32,785 nt of DNA from NCBI GenBank assembly GCA_947169385.1, contig CAMVPR010000028.1:1-32785 (forward strand), in the 5' to 3' direction. The stretch comes from an uncultured Lachnospiraceae bacterium (lineage in GTDB: Bacteria > Bacillota > Clostridia > Lachnospirales > Lachnospiraceae). A program made the translations under genes and the position numbers. Each line of letters begins with the position of its first letter. The stretch's first letter is position 1. The notes under the pieces were generated by a model. The model was not told the DNA's origin. It saw only the letters and a program-made list of their open reading frames with translations, and ran no database searches. Shown piece after piece: positions 6,830 through 15,157 of the stretch.

Positions 6830-8029
6830 TCACTCTACAATCTCAATAACATCTTTTAGAACATAGTTAAATGTTGGTGCTGACGAATTAGCATTCTCTC
6901 TGAACTCATGAGTCAGATCTATAGTGTCATTGGCGTCGTTAGGGTTAACACCTACATAGTCACCCTTAAAGACAGATACTGTGTTATCTTTAAGTGCGTT
7001 AACAGTGTTGGTGACAGCCTTTTTGGTAAAATCAGGAACAATAATATCGTTAACCTCTCTCATCTCGACCCAGCCATCATTAAATCCTGCTCCGACATCA
7101 TTACCATGAACATGCCCTCTGACACTCTTCTCGATGATTTCTCCATCGAGCACAGCTCCTATCGCATCCACTATATATGGATCCCAGTTAATCTTACAGC
7201 TTATGAGTGAAGTAGTAGGCGCATAGCTTATCATACTCTCATTATAACCAACATGATATACCTTCTTGTTCTTCTCTGACTTCTCGCAAGCCACCGCAGG
7301 TCCTGTAGTATCCGAATGCTGTGAAATGATAACGCATCCCATATCAATAAGCTCGTTAGCCGTCTCATACTCTATATCGTAATTGCCCCACGTGTTGGTA
7401 TATTTGACCTTCATGGTAGCATCAGGAACGATTGATCTCACTCCCAAAAGAAATGCGGTATACCCTGATATTACCTCTGCATAAGGATATGCAGCAACAT
7501 AGCCAACAAGAGCTTTATCAGTGGTAAGAATACCTTCATCAATCATAGACTTAAGCTTCAAACCCGCAACTACACCGGACACATATCTTCCCTGATATAT
7601 CTCACCCATAAACGTGTGATAATTGGAAAGAACCGGCTCTTCATTAGCATTGCTGCATGTTGCCTGACAGAACTCAACATTCTGATGAGTTGCAGCATAA
7701 GCCTTAACCGAATTGCCAAACCCGGCACTGTTACTGAATATAATGTCGCAATTGACATCGATAAGTCTGTCTAAAGCATTAGTAACATTGGCATCACTTA
7801 CATTCTTAACTTCATAGACGCTAATCTTATTACCATAGACTTCCTTAGCCTTCTCTTTAGCAAGCATAAAGTTGTTGGTATAAGGCATACTCTCGTCACC
7901 GTTATAGACAAATCCAACTCTAACCATCTTCTCATCATTGGTCTGCCTGGTATTAATGACCTTATACGTAACCACACACAGTACAATCAAGAGAGCAGTA
8001 ATAAATGATATAATATATTCTCGCTTCAT
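6830..8029 (-). CDS. Membrane-anchored BMP-family (PnrA/Med-like) substrate-binding protein
   Basis: A 399-residue protein. One hydrophobic segment (about residues 6-22) after MKRE anchors it. The Cys there is preceded by Leu, not Gly/Ala/Ser, so it is not a normal lipobox, and the protein is probably an uncleaved membrane-anchored receptor rather than a lipoprotein. The rest is a periplasmic-binding fold of the basic membrane protein family (VRVGFVYNGDE..., DIIFSNSAGFGNSV, FMGEIYQGRYVSGVVAGL, YVAAYPYAEVISGYTAF). Characterised members bind purine nucleosides. No ABC ATPase or permease genes lie beside it. Instead it starts 4 nt after the HD-GYP sensor gene, and its ribosome binding site (GGAGAGGAG) lies inside the sensor's last codons, so the two are translationally coupled. 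This suggests a sensory rather than a transport role. Confidence 0.9.
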   Translation of the reverse strand: MKREYIISFITALLIVLCVVTYKVINTRQTNDEKMVRVGFVYNGDESMPYTNNFMLAKEKAKEVYGNKISVYEVKNVSDANVTNALDRLIDVNCDIIFSNSAGFGNSVKAYAATHQNVEFCQATCSNANEEPVLSNYHTFMGEIYQGRYVSGVVAGLKLKSMIDEGILTTDKALVGYVAAYPYAEVISGYTAFLLGVRSIVPDATMKVKYTNTWGNYDIEYETANELIDMGCVIISQHSDTTGPAVACEKSEKNKKVYHVGYNESMISYAPTTSLISCKINWDPYIVDAIGAVLDGEIIEKSVRGHVHGNDVGAGFNDGWVEMREVNDIIVPDFTKKAVTNTVNALKDNTVSVFKGDYVGVNPNDANDTIDLTHEFRENANSSAPTFNYVLKDVIEIVE

Positions 8030-8033
8030 ACTA

Positions 8034-11000
8034 TCACTCCTCTCCCTTAACGTCCTGGCCTAAAGAAGCTATAGAATCTTCTTTATGCTCAACATTAATA
8101 TCACCGGAAATACTTCTGTGATATAGTTCCTCAACATCTACCGTTCCGTCGTCAATAAGCTCTAAGAACACATCAAGTATCTCAGGATCAAACTGAGTTC
8201 CTCTACATCTCTTAAGTTCGTTTATAACATAATCAAAATCAAGTTTCTTTCTGTATACACGGTTGGCTGTCATTGCGTCAAATGCATCCGCTACACCGAT
8301 TATTCTTCCGTAAAGCGGTATATCCTTACCCTTGAGCCCCTCCGGATAGCCGGTTCCATCGTACTTCTCATGGTGAAACTGAGCTCCTTCGACTATATGG
8401 TCAATCAAGGTAAACTCTTTAAGAATATTAGCTCCTCGAACAGTGTGTGACTTCATAACCTCGTACTCTTCATCAGTAAGTCTGCCCGGCTTATTAAGAA
8501 TACTGTCAGGAATACCTATCTTACCGATGTCGTGAAGAAGTGCTGATTTCTTAAGGTTCGCACACTCCTCATCCGGCAAGCCCATACGTTTGGCAATCAT
8601 GACGGAATACTCAGATACACGTTTAGAGTGCTGAGAAGTATTCTCGTCCTTGGCATCGACCGCTCTCGCAATAGCAAGAATTGTCTGATTACCCATCTGA
8701 AGCTGTTTCTCAGCCATCTCGATATGAAGATTCTGAATTGCAAGCGTTCTCTGCATTCTGATTCTTGCGATAAACCATGTAATCCAGATAACAACTAACG
8801 CTGCCACAAAAAGCATATAGAATATAAAGTAGCCGTTATCGTAGATATGATCCTCCATTACCACCTTATACGAACTGCTCTCAATAACCCTTTCCGTGTC
8901 ACCTTCTAGAATCGATACATAGAACCTATGCGTACCTGCAGGGATATTGGTATAACTGATATTAGCTAGTTCACTTAATCTACACTCTACCGGCTCATCA
9001 TCAACTCCCTCAAGGTAGTAACTTACATAAGGATCTTCCAAAGTAAAATTAATAATCTCAGGATAAAGCGTAACCTTGTTAACATCCTTCTCGATTATGA
9101 TATCCTCGCCTCTGCCTATATTAAATACCTCATTGTCCATCACAACCGTTGACAAATGCATACGGTATGACTTTCTGACTGTATCATAGCTCTTGGTATC
9201 AAGCATATATATACCATCTTCACAAGAGAGATATAATCTGCCTTTCTTGTCCATGTAATTCCATGAATTAGCAACTAAAGGTCCGTTAAGTCCCTTCTTA
9301 ACATCAAGAAGAATCTCTTCCTGTTTCTCACCATTTATGAGTTTATTCTTATCAACAATAAAAACTCCAGAACTGCTTAGCACGCAGATTTCATTTTCTG
9401 ATATACACTTAATATCATAATTGTTGTAATAAGGGAAATTATTAAGTTCCTTAATGTTATAATCTTCATCTATGTAACTTAAACCGTTACTTGCAACAAC
9501 AAACATTCCGTTCTTGCTACCCTTATCTTTGACGGTTCTCAGTACAACATCAGAACTTAATCCCGACTGCTTGGTAAAGTTGGTCTGAAGATCGCCCTTA
9601 CTGTTAAGAACATACAATCCTCTTCCATCTGTACCAAGAACAATACTGCCATCATCCATCTCGTCTATACTGAGAATCATAGTCTCAGTAAGTGAACCGT
9701 CAATAGTAGAGACATAAGAAGGCTTACCGTTCTCGAAGAAAGTCAGTCCAACCTCACTACCTGTTACCATCCTTCCATCATCAAGCCTCTTAGCCATTCT
9801 TACCCAATCGCCCATCATTGGATTAGAATTATCATAGACAGTAATCTCCAAATCCTTATTAACTATGTATATACCTTCGCCAAAAACGCATATCCAAAGG
9901 TTGCCTTCTCCGTCAACCTCAAGGCACCTGATTCTCTTACCCTTTAACTTCTTGGTAAGAGAGTTCTCAATCATCTCTCTTCTGTCTGAACTTACGATAT
10001 CAAGTCCGTTATCGGTTCCGGAATACAGTAAGCCGTTCCATTCCATCGTTGAATTGACAACCACAGACTTACCACCTGCAGTCCTATATATATCCATAAA
10101 CGAAGACTCAGACATCTTAAGAAGGCCAAGTCTTGAAGACGCAAACCAAAGATTGTCCTGATAATCCTTAATCATCCTGTCAATCGAGTTGTTAAATTCG
10201 TTGGTATTTACAGAAACAAATGTATCTTGCTCGTTGATATATCCTATTCCCGTATCGCTTAATATATAAAGCTTGTCATCATCGGTCTGATAGACCTGAT
10301 TGATATTCTTAAGGTGCTTACAATCATATTCTTTAATCTTAGATGCCTTGCCTGCTGCAAATCCATACACTATTACACGATGCTCTGATGTACCGGCATA
10401 AAGTCTTCCGTCTTTCACAAATGAAATCGAAGTAATAATCTCATTCTGATTCTTCAATGCAAAATGGCTTACAATCTCACCATCTTTAAGAACAAACACA
10501 GTTCCGGTATTGTCAAGAACAGCAACATAACCATCATTATTGATAGTGCTGGCATAAGCATATTTAATCTCCGGAATAGCCTTGACGAAATGAAGTCCTG
10601 ACTCTAATGACACAATATTAAGGCTGTCAGAAGTTCCGACATAGTAATTACTATCCTCGCCTCTGATTATGGTTCTTATTGAGTTAGAAGAAAGCTCGTC
10701 ATCCATATCAAGAGTACTGCTTATATTGTCGTTGATACACAGTGACAATCCGTTATCATTGGTACCGATCCATAATCTTCCGTCAACATCAACATAAAGA
10801 CAATTGACATTACGAACAGACTCAAAGTTGCCCATAAGCTTAAACTCTGACCCGTTATATCTGTATAATCCGGCATATGTGCCTACCCAAAGCACACCAT
10901 CCGGAGTCTCAACAACATCATTAGCCTCTCCGCACGGAATACCATTATCGCTTCTGTAAATGGTACTGATATATGTATTGTTGTCAGCTGCGCTGACTTT

Positions 11001-11642
11001 GAAAACTGATAAATTACCGAGTAGAAGCGCCATTACTATCAACAAGGCAACATCCTTAGCCGCCTTCTTGATAATCTTGCGCCTAACATGAACCGCAATA
11101 TAAACAAATAGAAGTGTTACAACTTTATCAAGAAATTCGATATAGAACTGACCTATCACACCCCCTAGCCACTTAGCTACACCCTTCTCAGCCAGGAATC
11201 CCATGACACCATTACCCCAAACGTTATTGGTCACCCCACCAAACGCCAAAAAATTGATAGGGACAGCAAACATAAGTGATCCAACAGTAACTATAACACT
11301 CAAAGTCATAGTACCATAAAGCGTCTCGAGCATTCCCTTCTTAGAACCTATACCTATTACAACTCCAATAAATATATTAATAACTGCAAATGCATAAGGA
11401 GTTCCCTTCAAAAGTCCAAGAATAACATTGGTAGATGCTCCGACTATAGCTCCTACAACCGGGCCATAAATATACGCTGAAAATGCCGTTCCAAATGAGT
11501 CAAACCAGACCGGAAGATTAAGCGCTGTCGCCATGTAGCTTCCCAGCACATTGGCAACAATACATAGAATCACGTAAAAAGTAAGTTTAAAATCACTCTT
11601 TCTCATATCACTTAATAACCTCTTAATTCCTACTAAAAGCAT
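8034..11642 (-). CDS. ECF-S-like membrane domain / beta-propeller / Y_Y_Y / HD-GYP signalling protein
   Basis: A 1202-residue multidomain protein. Residues about 18-214 form five or six membrane segments resembling ECF-transporter S components (SFGTAFSAYIYGPVVGAIVGAS...). Residues about 224-840 carry two-component-regulator propeller repeats (GVLWVGTYAGLYRYNG, GRLWIGTNDNGL, GNLWICVFGEGIY), predicted outside the cell. A Y_Y_Y-type domain (about 865-930) and a membrane segment (about 938-960) follow. The cytoplasmic end (about 1005-1160) is an HD-GYP phosphodiesterase with His1037-Asp1038 (LLHDIGKIGIP), His1066, His1090-His1091 (HHEKYDGTGYP) and Asp1119 all present, so it should cleave cyclic-di-GMP. 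There is no kinase or DNA-binding domain, unlike most propeller sensors. First gene of a cluster with the BMP-family protein. Start taken at the first ATG, 22 nt after the predicted transcription start; its ribosome binding site is weak. Confidence 0.92.
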   Translation of the reverse strand: MLLVGIKRLLSDMRKSDFKLTFYVILCIVANVLGSYMATALNLPVWFDSFGTAFSAYIYGPVVGAIVGASTNVILGLLKGTPYAFAVINIFIGVVIGIGSKKGMLETLYGTMTLSVIVTVGSLMFAVPINFLAFGGVTNNVWGNGVMGFLAEKGVAKWLGGVIGQFYIEFLDKVVTLLFVYIAVHVRRKIIKKAAKDVALLIVMALLLGNLSVFKVSAADNNTYISTIYRSDNGIPCGEANDVVETPDGVLWVGTYAGLYRYNGSEFKLMGNFESVRNVNCLYVDVDGRLWIGTNDNGLSLCINDNISSTLDMDDELSSNSIRTIIRGEDSNYYVGTSDSLNIVSLESGLHFVKAIPEIKYAYASTINNDGYVAVLDNTGTVFVLKDGEIVSHFALKNQNEIITSISFVKDGRLYAGTSEHRVIVYGFAAGKASKIKEYDCKHLKNINQVYQTDDDKLYILSDTGIGYINEQDTFVSVNTNEFNNSIDRMIKDYQDNLWFASSRLGLLKMSESSFMDIYRTAGGKSVVVNSTMEWNGLLYSGTDNGLDIVSSDRREMIENSLTKKLKGKRIRCLEVDGEGNLWICVFGEGIYIVNKDLEITVYDNSNPMMGDWVRMAKRLDDGRMVTGSEVGLTFFENGKPSYVSTIDGSLTETMILSIDEMDDGSIVLGTDGRGLYVLNSKGDLQTNFTKQSGLSSDVVLRTVKDKGSKNGMFVVASNGLSYIDEDYNIKELNNFPYYNNYDIKCISENEICVLSSSGVFIVDKNKLINGEKQEEILLDVKKGLNGPLVANSWNYMDKKGRLYLSCEDGIYMLDTKSYDTVRKSYRMHLSTVVMDNEVFNIGRGEDIIIEKDVNKVTLYPEIINFTLEDPYVSYYLEGVDDEPVECRLSELANISYTNIPAGTHRFYVSILEGDTERVIESSSYKVVMEDHIYDNGYFIFYMLFVAALVVIWITWFIARIRMQRTLAIQNLHIEMAEKQLQMGNQTILAIARAVDAKDENTSQHSKRVSEYSVMIAKRMGLPDEECANLKKSALLHDIGKIGIPDSILNKPGRLTDEEYEVMKSHTVRGANILKEFTLIDHIVEGAQFHHEKYDGTGYPEGLKGKDIPLYGRIIGVADAFDAMTANRVYRKKLDFDYVINELKRCRGTQFDPEILDVFLELIDDGTVDVEELYHRSISGDINVEHKEDSIASLGQDVKGEE

Positions 11643-11670
11643 ACTATAAGCTACCTATATCAAACAAGGT

Positions 11671-11699
11671 ATTATAACATAATTCTCACAATAAAACAA
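11671..11699 (-). promoter_or_regulatory. Sigma-A promoter of the HD-GYP/BMP cluster
   Basis: On the minus strand a perfect TATAAT (11671-11676) lies 17 nt after TTGTTT (11694-11699), a weak -35. The -35 overlaps the T-tract and last stem bases of the ABC operon's terminator. Confidence 0.65.
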
Positions 11700-11720
11700 C
11701 ACCGGCATCCGCCGGTGTTG
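11697..11720 (-). terminator. Terminator of the amino acid ABC operon
   Basis: Arms caacaccggc (11697-11706) and gccggtgttg (11711-11720) pair perfectly over 10 bp around a 4-nt loop, followed on the minus strand by TTTTAT. Confidence 0.85.
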
Positions 11721-11748
11721 AAGATTCTTCGCTTTGCTCAGAATGACA
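11720..11748. repeat. Dispersed 29-nt repeat motif
   Basis: Reads GAAGATTCTTCGCTTTGCTC and then AGAATGACA, directly abutting the terminator stem. On the other strand it begins TGTCATTCTGAGC and ends GAAGAATCTTC. I recall near-identical copies as a widely dispersed intergenic motif in unrelated bacterial genomes; this needs a search. It is non-coding here, between a stop codon and a terminator. Confidence 0.55.
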
Positions 11749-11789
11749 TATTAAATTTTATATGCTAATTAGCAAAACCAACTAAAAAA

Positions 11790-12572
11790 TCAGCTATTAA
11801 AACTTGCGAGGAACTGCGCAGTTCTCTCCTCTTTAGGGTTGTTAAACACCTCATCTGGTGTTCCATCCTCCAGGATATATCCATCATCCATAAAGAGCAC
11901 TCTGTCAGAAACATCCCTCGCAAAAGACATCTCATGAGTAACAATAATCATGGTAGTCTTCTGGTCGGCAAGTTCCTTCATAACCTTAAGAACTTCTCCG
12001 GTAAGCTCAGGATCAAGCGCAGAAGTAGGCTCATCAAAACATAATATGTCAGGCTTCATAGCAAGAGCCCTTGCAATGGCAACCCTCTGACATTGTCCAC
12101 CGGATAACTGGTGCGGATAATTGTCGAACCTGTCAGCCAATCCCATCTGGGTAAGCAAAGCCTTGCCCTCTTCCCTTATAGCTTCAAGAACATCCTTCTT
12201 ATGAGCCTTAAAATCAGGCTCCCTCTTAGCATGAAGTTCCTTAGCAAGAGTAACATTCTCCAAAGCCGTATACTGCGGAAAAAGATTAAACGACTGAAAC
12301 ACCATTCCAAAATGAAGGCGGTTGCTTCTCTTAGCAGCCTCACTTAAGTATTCCTGATCCTTAGCATCGTATATCTTCTCACCATTAATCTTAATAACAC
12401 CGGTATCAGGCTCTTCTAAGAAATTAAGGCACCTTAAAAGTGTGGTCTTACCACTTCCGGATGACCCGATAATCGACATAACATCACTCTTGTTAAGACT
12501 AAAGCATATGTCTTTAAGCACTTCAGTCCTGTCAAATGACTTACTGATGTGCGATACCTCTAATATACTCAT
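11790..12572 (-). CDS. Polar amino acid ABC transporter ATP-binding protein
   Basis: A 260-residue ABC ATPase of the GlnQ/ArtP/HisP class that powers uptake through the permease encoded just upstream. Walker A is GSSGSGKTT (36-44), Q-loop Gln93, signature LSGGQ (156-160) and Walker B ILCFDE (176-181), followed by the D-loop SALD and a switch His in VTHEM. The ATG at 12572 is chosen because GGAGG lies five nt upstream; the ATG at 12584 overlaps the permease stop codon and has no binding site in front of it. The third gene of the operon lipoprotein-permease-ATPase, followed by a strong terminator. The amino acid transported cannot be read from this subunit. Confidence 0.95.
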   Translation of the reverse strand: MSILEVSHISKSFDRTEVLKDICFSLNKSDVMSIIGSSGSGKTTLLRCLNFLEEPDTGVIKINGEKIYDAKDQEYLSEAAKRSNRLHFGMVFQSFNLFPQYTALENVTLAKELHAKREPDFKAHKKDVLEAIREEGKALLTQMGLADRFDNYPHQLSGGQCQRVAIARALAMKPDILCFDEPTSALDPELTGEVLKVMKELADQKTTMIIVTHEMSFARDVSDRVLFMDDGYILEDGTPDEVFNNPKEERTAQFLASFNS

Positions 12573-12583
12573 AACATCCTCCA

Positions 12584-13273
12584 TTATTTGAAATACTCAA
12601 GCTTCTTCTCAAGCTTACCAAGTAATACAGTAAGAATTCCGTTGAAAATGAGATAATAAATCGCTGTAAAAAACAGTGGCCAAATCTCACCCGATATTCC
12701 CTGAGACCCTTTCATAAACGCCTGTCCTGCCCAGATAACCTCCTGAAGAGCGATAATTCTCGCAAGAGATGTATCCTTAACAAGCGTAAGTATCTCGTTA
12801 GATATAGGAGGAAGAATACTCTTTACCATTTGCAAAAGCTTAACTTTAAAGAATATCTCCGACTTCGTGAGGCCAAGCACGAGTCCGGCCTCATCCTGTC
12901 CTTTAGGAATCCCTGCAATTCCTCCTCTGAATATTTCAGAGAAATAGCAGGAATAATTAACTATAAACGCAACCGAAGTTGCAATGAATCTTCCGGTCTC
13001 CTGTCCGCCCCAAATGTTGTTGTGAAATACAAGCCCAGGGAAGTAATAGATAATAAGAAGCTGTATCATAAGTGGGGTGCCTCTTACAACCCATATAATA
13101 AACCTCACCAAAAGCTTAAGCGGTATGAATTTGGATCTGCTTCCAAAGGAAATAATTAATCCCAAAGGAAGCGCACCGATAAGTGTTACCAGGAATAGCT
13201 TTAATGTCTGCAAAAAACCAATATTCAGCGCATTAATAACTACCGGAAATTGCTCTATATATCTGTCCATCAT
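12584..13273 (-). CDS. Polar amino acid ABC transporter permease
   Basis: A 229-residue inner-membrane protein of the HisM/GlnP family. Several hydrophobic segments are visible (residues about 15-40, 52-80, 95-120, 190-220). The family N-terminal signature [11 protein letters not shown] is present, and the EAA loop that contacts the ATPase reads [16 protein letters not shown]. The start at 13273 follows AAAGGA by six nt. It begins 11 nt after the binding-protein gene, and its stop overlaps the first possible ATG of the ATPase gene. A single permease gene implies a homodimer in the importer. Confidence 0.95.
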   Translation of the reverse strand: MMDRYIEQFPVVINALNIGFLQTLKLFLVTLIGALPLGLIISFGSRSKFIPLKLLVRFIIWVVRGTPLMIQLLIIYYFPGLVFHNNIWGGQETGRFIATSVAFIVNYSCYFSEIFRGGIAGIPKGQDEAGLVLGLTKSEIFFKVKLLQMVKSILPPISNEILTLVKDTSLARIIALQEVIWAGQAFMKGSQGISGEIWPLFFTAIYYLIFNGILTVLLGKLEKKLEYFK

Positions 13274-13284
13274 TAAATGTCCTT

Positions 13285-14115
13285 TTATTTCTGCTCAGCT
13301 AGTGCTGCAGATACTCCATATTTATCAGCAGTCTCTTTCATAGTACCGTCATCATAAGACTTCTTAAAGAAAGCGTTTAACTCGTCAGTAAGATTAGAAC
13401 CCTTTCTAAAGCCAACACCGTACTCCTCAGAATTAAGTCCAAATGTATAAGTAAGATCAGGGTATCCTGTACCGTCTCCTACCATTGCTGCAGCCATCAA
13501 AGAATCAATGATAGCGGCATCCGAAGTACCTGCTGCAACCTCCATAAGCGCACTTGCCTGATCCTTAACGGCGGTGTAAGTAAATCCGTTAGCAGTTGCC
13601 TCCTGCTCTCCTGCACTACCTGCCTCAACAGCGAAGTTAAGAGACTTAAGACTATCAACATCAGGATAATCGCTTACCTTATCTTTAGGTAAGATAACAA
13701 TCTGAGCATTGTTACAATATGCCCTAGAACAACTCATTGCTGACATTACCTCATCGGTAAGCGTCATACCGTTCCATACACAATCAATAGTACCGGACTC
13801 AAGCTCTAAAGCTTTATTGTCCCAATCTATCTCTACAAACTCAACATCCACACCGAGTTCTTTGGCAAATGCAGTCGCCATGTCAGCGTCAAAACCAATC
13901 CAGTTATTATCTGCATCCTTGTAGTCCATAGGCTCAAAATCTGTGATACCCACAACGAGCTTACCCTTCTCCTTGATGCTCTTAAGATCATCTACAGACT
14001 GCTCAGAATCGTTAGCAGAACTACCTGAGTTGCTTGACGATGACTTGCCGGACTGACATGCAGTAAGTGCCATAGCCATAGTCATAATCAATATAATTGA
14101 CAGTAATTTCTTCAT
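13285..14115 (-). CDS. Polar amino acid ABC transporter substrate-binding lipoprotein
   Basis: The protein has 276 residues from the ATG at 14115, which follows AAGGAGG by eight nt. An in-frame extension of 21 residues upstream is rejected because it runs across the leader. A lipoprotein signal peptide (MKKLLSIILIMTMAMA) ends in the lipobox LTAC with Cys20, followed by a Ser/Asn-rich linker. The rest is a family 3 solute-binding protein (KGKLVVGITDFEPMDY, WIGFDADMATAFAKELG, ELESGTIDCVWNGMTLT). The acidic residues after WIGFD and the amino-acid-type pocket motif support polar amino acid uptake, possibly cystine or glutamine; the exact ligand is not determined. First gene of the operon, under its own sigma-A promoter. 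Confidence 0.95.
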   Translation of the reverse strand: MKKLLSIILIMTMAMALTACQSGKSSSSNSGSSANDSEQSVDDLKSIKEKGKLVVGITDFEPMDYKDADNNWIGFDADMATAFAKELGVDVEFVEIDWDNKALELESGTIDCVWNGMTLTDEVMSAMSCSRAYCNNAQIVILPKDKVSDYPDVDSLKSLNFAVEAGSAGEQEATANGFTYTAVKDQASALMEVAAGTSDAAIIDSLMAAAMVGDGTGYPDLTYTFGLNSEEYGVGFRKGSNLTDELNAFFKKSYDDGTMKETADKYGVSAALAEQK

Positions 14116-14149
14116 TGTTAAATCCTCCTTAAAGAAAAAAATACATCTA

Positions 14150-14178
14150 ATAATACCAATAAAAGTATATTTAGTCAA
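14150..14178 (-). promoter_or_regulatory. Sigma-A promoter of the amino acid ABC operon
   Basis: On the minus strand TTGACT (14173-14178) and TATTAT (14150-14155) are 17 nt apart, about 35 nt before the lipoprotein start codon. It is divergent from the oxidoreductase promoter, with 25 nt between the two -35 boxes. Confidence 0.85.
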
Positions 14179-14203
14179 TTATCAAATCAATTTCATTTTT
14201 TCT

Positions 14204-14232
14204 TTGTCAAATCATAATCATAGTGCTATAAT
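14204..14232 (+). promoter_or_regulatory. Sigma-A promoter of the 2-oxoacid:ferredoxin oxidoreductase operon
   Basis: TTGTCA (14204-14209) and a perfect TATAAT (14227-14232) are separated by exactly 17 nt. Transcription would start near 14239, giving a leader of about 38 nt before the GTG start. Confidence 0.9.
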
Positions 14233-14276
14233 GTTGAAGGTAAATTTTCATATTTATAAGTAAGGAGTTGACAATT

Positions 14277-14852
14277 GTGAAAGATACTGTTGAAATCAGA
14301 TGGCACGGAAGAGGCGGCCAGGGTGCTAAGACAGCCGCTCTTTTGCTTGCTGATGTCTGCTTTAAGCACGGCAAGAATGTACAGGGGTTTCCTGAATACG
14401 GTCCTGAGCGTATGGGTGCACCTATCACCGCTTACAACCGCATTAGTGACAAGGAGCTTCGAGTACACTCTAACATTTACGACCCTGATTATGTCGTTGT
14501 CGTTGACGAGACTCTGTTAGAATCAATCGATGTAACCGCAGGGCTTAATCCTGAGGGTGCAATCGTCATTAACACCACCAGACCTAAGGAAGAGATTATA
14601 CCTCATCTTAAGGGCTATGAAGGTAAGGTTTATACATTAGACGCAAGAAAGATTTCCGAAGAAGCATTGGGCAAGTATTTCCCTAACTCTCCTATGCTCG
14701 CAGCTATAGTAGCTGTAAGTCACGTTATGGAGAAGGATGAGTTCATGGCTCAGATGCGCGATTCTTATCAGCATAAGTTCGCCAAGAAACCTGAAGTTAT
14801 CGATGGTAACATGAAGGCGTTAGAGATGGCATTTACGGAGGTGACAGCATGA
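14277..14852 (+). CDS. porC: 2-oxoacid (pyruvate-type):ferredoxin oxidoreductase, gamma subunit
   Basis: A 191-residue gamma subunit of a four-subunit ferredoxin oxidoreductase, which oxidatively decarboxylates a 2-oxoacid to acyl-CoA and CO2 and reduces ferredoxin. Family motifs are RWHGRGGQGAKTAA at the N terminus and FPEYGPERMGAP. The start is the GTG at 14277, nine nt after AAGGAG; the TTG at 14268 abuts the binding site and is rejected. Its TGA overlaps the next ATG by four nt (ATGA), which couples translation. Gene order gamma-delta-alpha-beta is the usual one. Pyruvate is the likely substrate, but 2-oxoisovalerate enzymes are built the same way and cannot be excluded. Confidence 0.92.
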   Translation: MKDTVEIRWHGRGGQGAKTAALLLADVCFKHGKNVQGFPEYGPERMGAPITAYNRISDKELRVHSNIYDPDYVVVVDETLLESIDVTAGLNPEGAIVINTTRPKEEIIPHLKGYEGKVYTLDARKISEEALGKYFPNSPMLAAIVAVSHVMEKDEFMAQMRDSYQHKFAKKPEVIDGNMKALEMAFTEVTA

Positions 14853-15157
14853 GTAGCAATTTTGACTACAGAAATATCAATGAGAAGAGCCCTTGGCAGG
14901 ATATTACAGAGGGCAACCAGATTTATCAGGCTGCAACCTCAGTTTCATTTAACACAGGCGAGTGGAGAACCAACACTCCTGTATTAGATCCGGACAAATG
15001 CACACAGTGCTTGCTTTGCACTCCTGCATGTCCTGATTCGTCAATCCCTGTCGTTGACAAGAAGAGACTTGATTTTGACTACGATCACTGCAAGGGATGC
15101 GGTATATGTGCTGCTGTATGCCCTTTTAATGCAATAACAATGAGGGAGGGACAGTAA
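14849..15157 (+). CDS. porD: 2-oxoacid:ferredoxin oxidoreductase, delta (ferredoxin-like) subunit
   Basis: A 102-residue iron-sulfur subunit that carries electrons from the catalytic thiamine centre to ferredoxin. Two full [4Fe-4S] motifs are visible: Cys51, Cys54, Cys57 then Cys61-Pro, and Cys81, Cys84, Cys87 then Cys91-Pro. The N-terminal 45 residues lack cysteine and probably dock onto the other subunits. Overlaps of 4 nt with the gamma gene and 1 nt (TAATG) with the alpha gene show tight translational coupling. Confidence 0.95.
   Translation: MSSNFDYRNINEKSPWQDITEGNQIYQAATSVSFNTGEWRTNTPVLDPDKCTQCLLCTPACPDSSIPVVDKKRLDFDYDHCKGCGICAAVCPFNAITMREGQ

Noticed and set aside
6830-8029. BMP protein as part of a nucleoside ABC importer
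   Set aside because: No ATPase or permease genes are adjacent and the lipobox is missing; the nearby ABC genes belong to a separate amino acid operon with its own lipoprotein.
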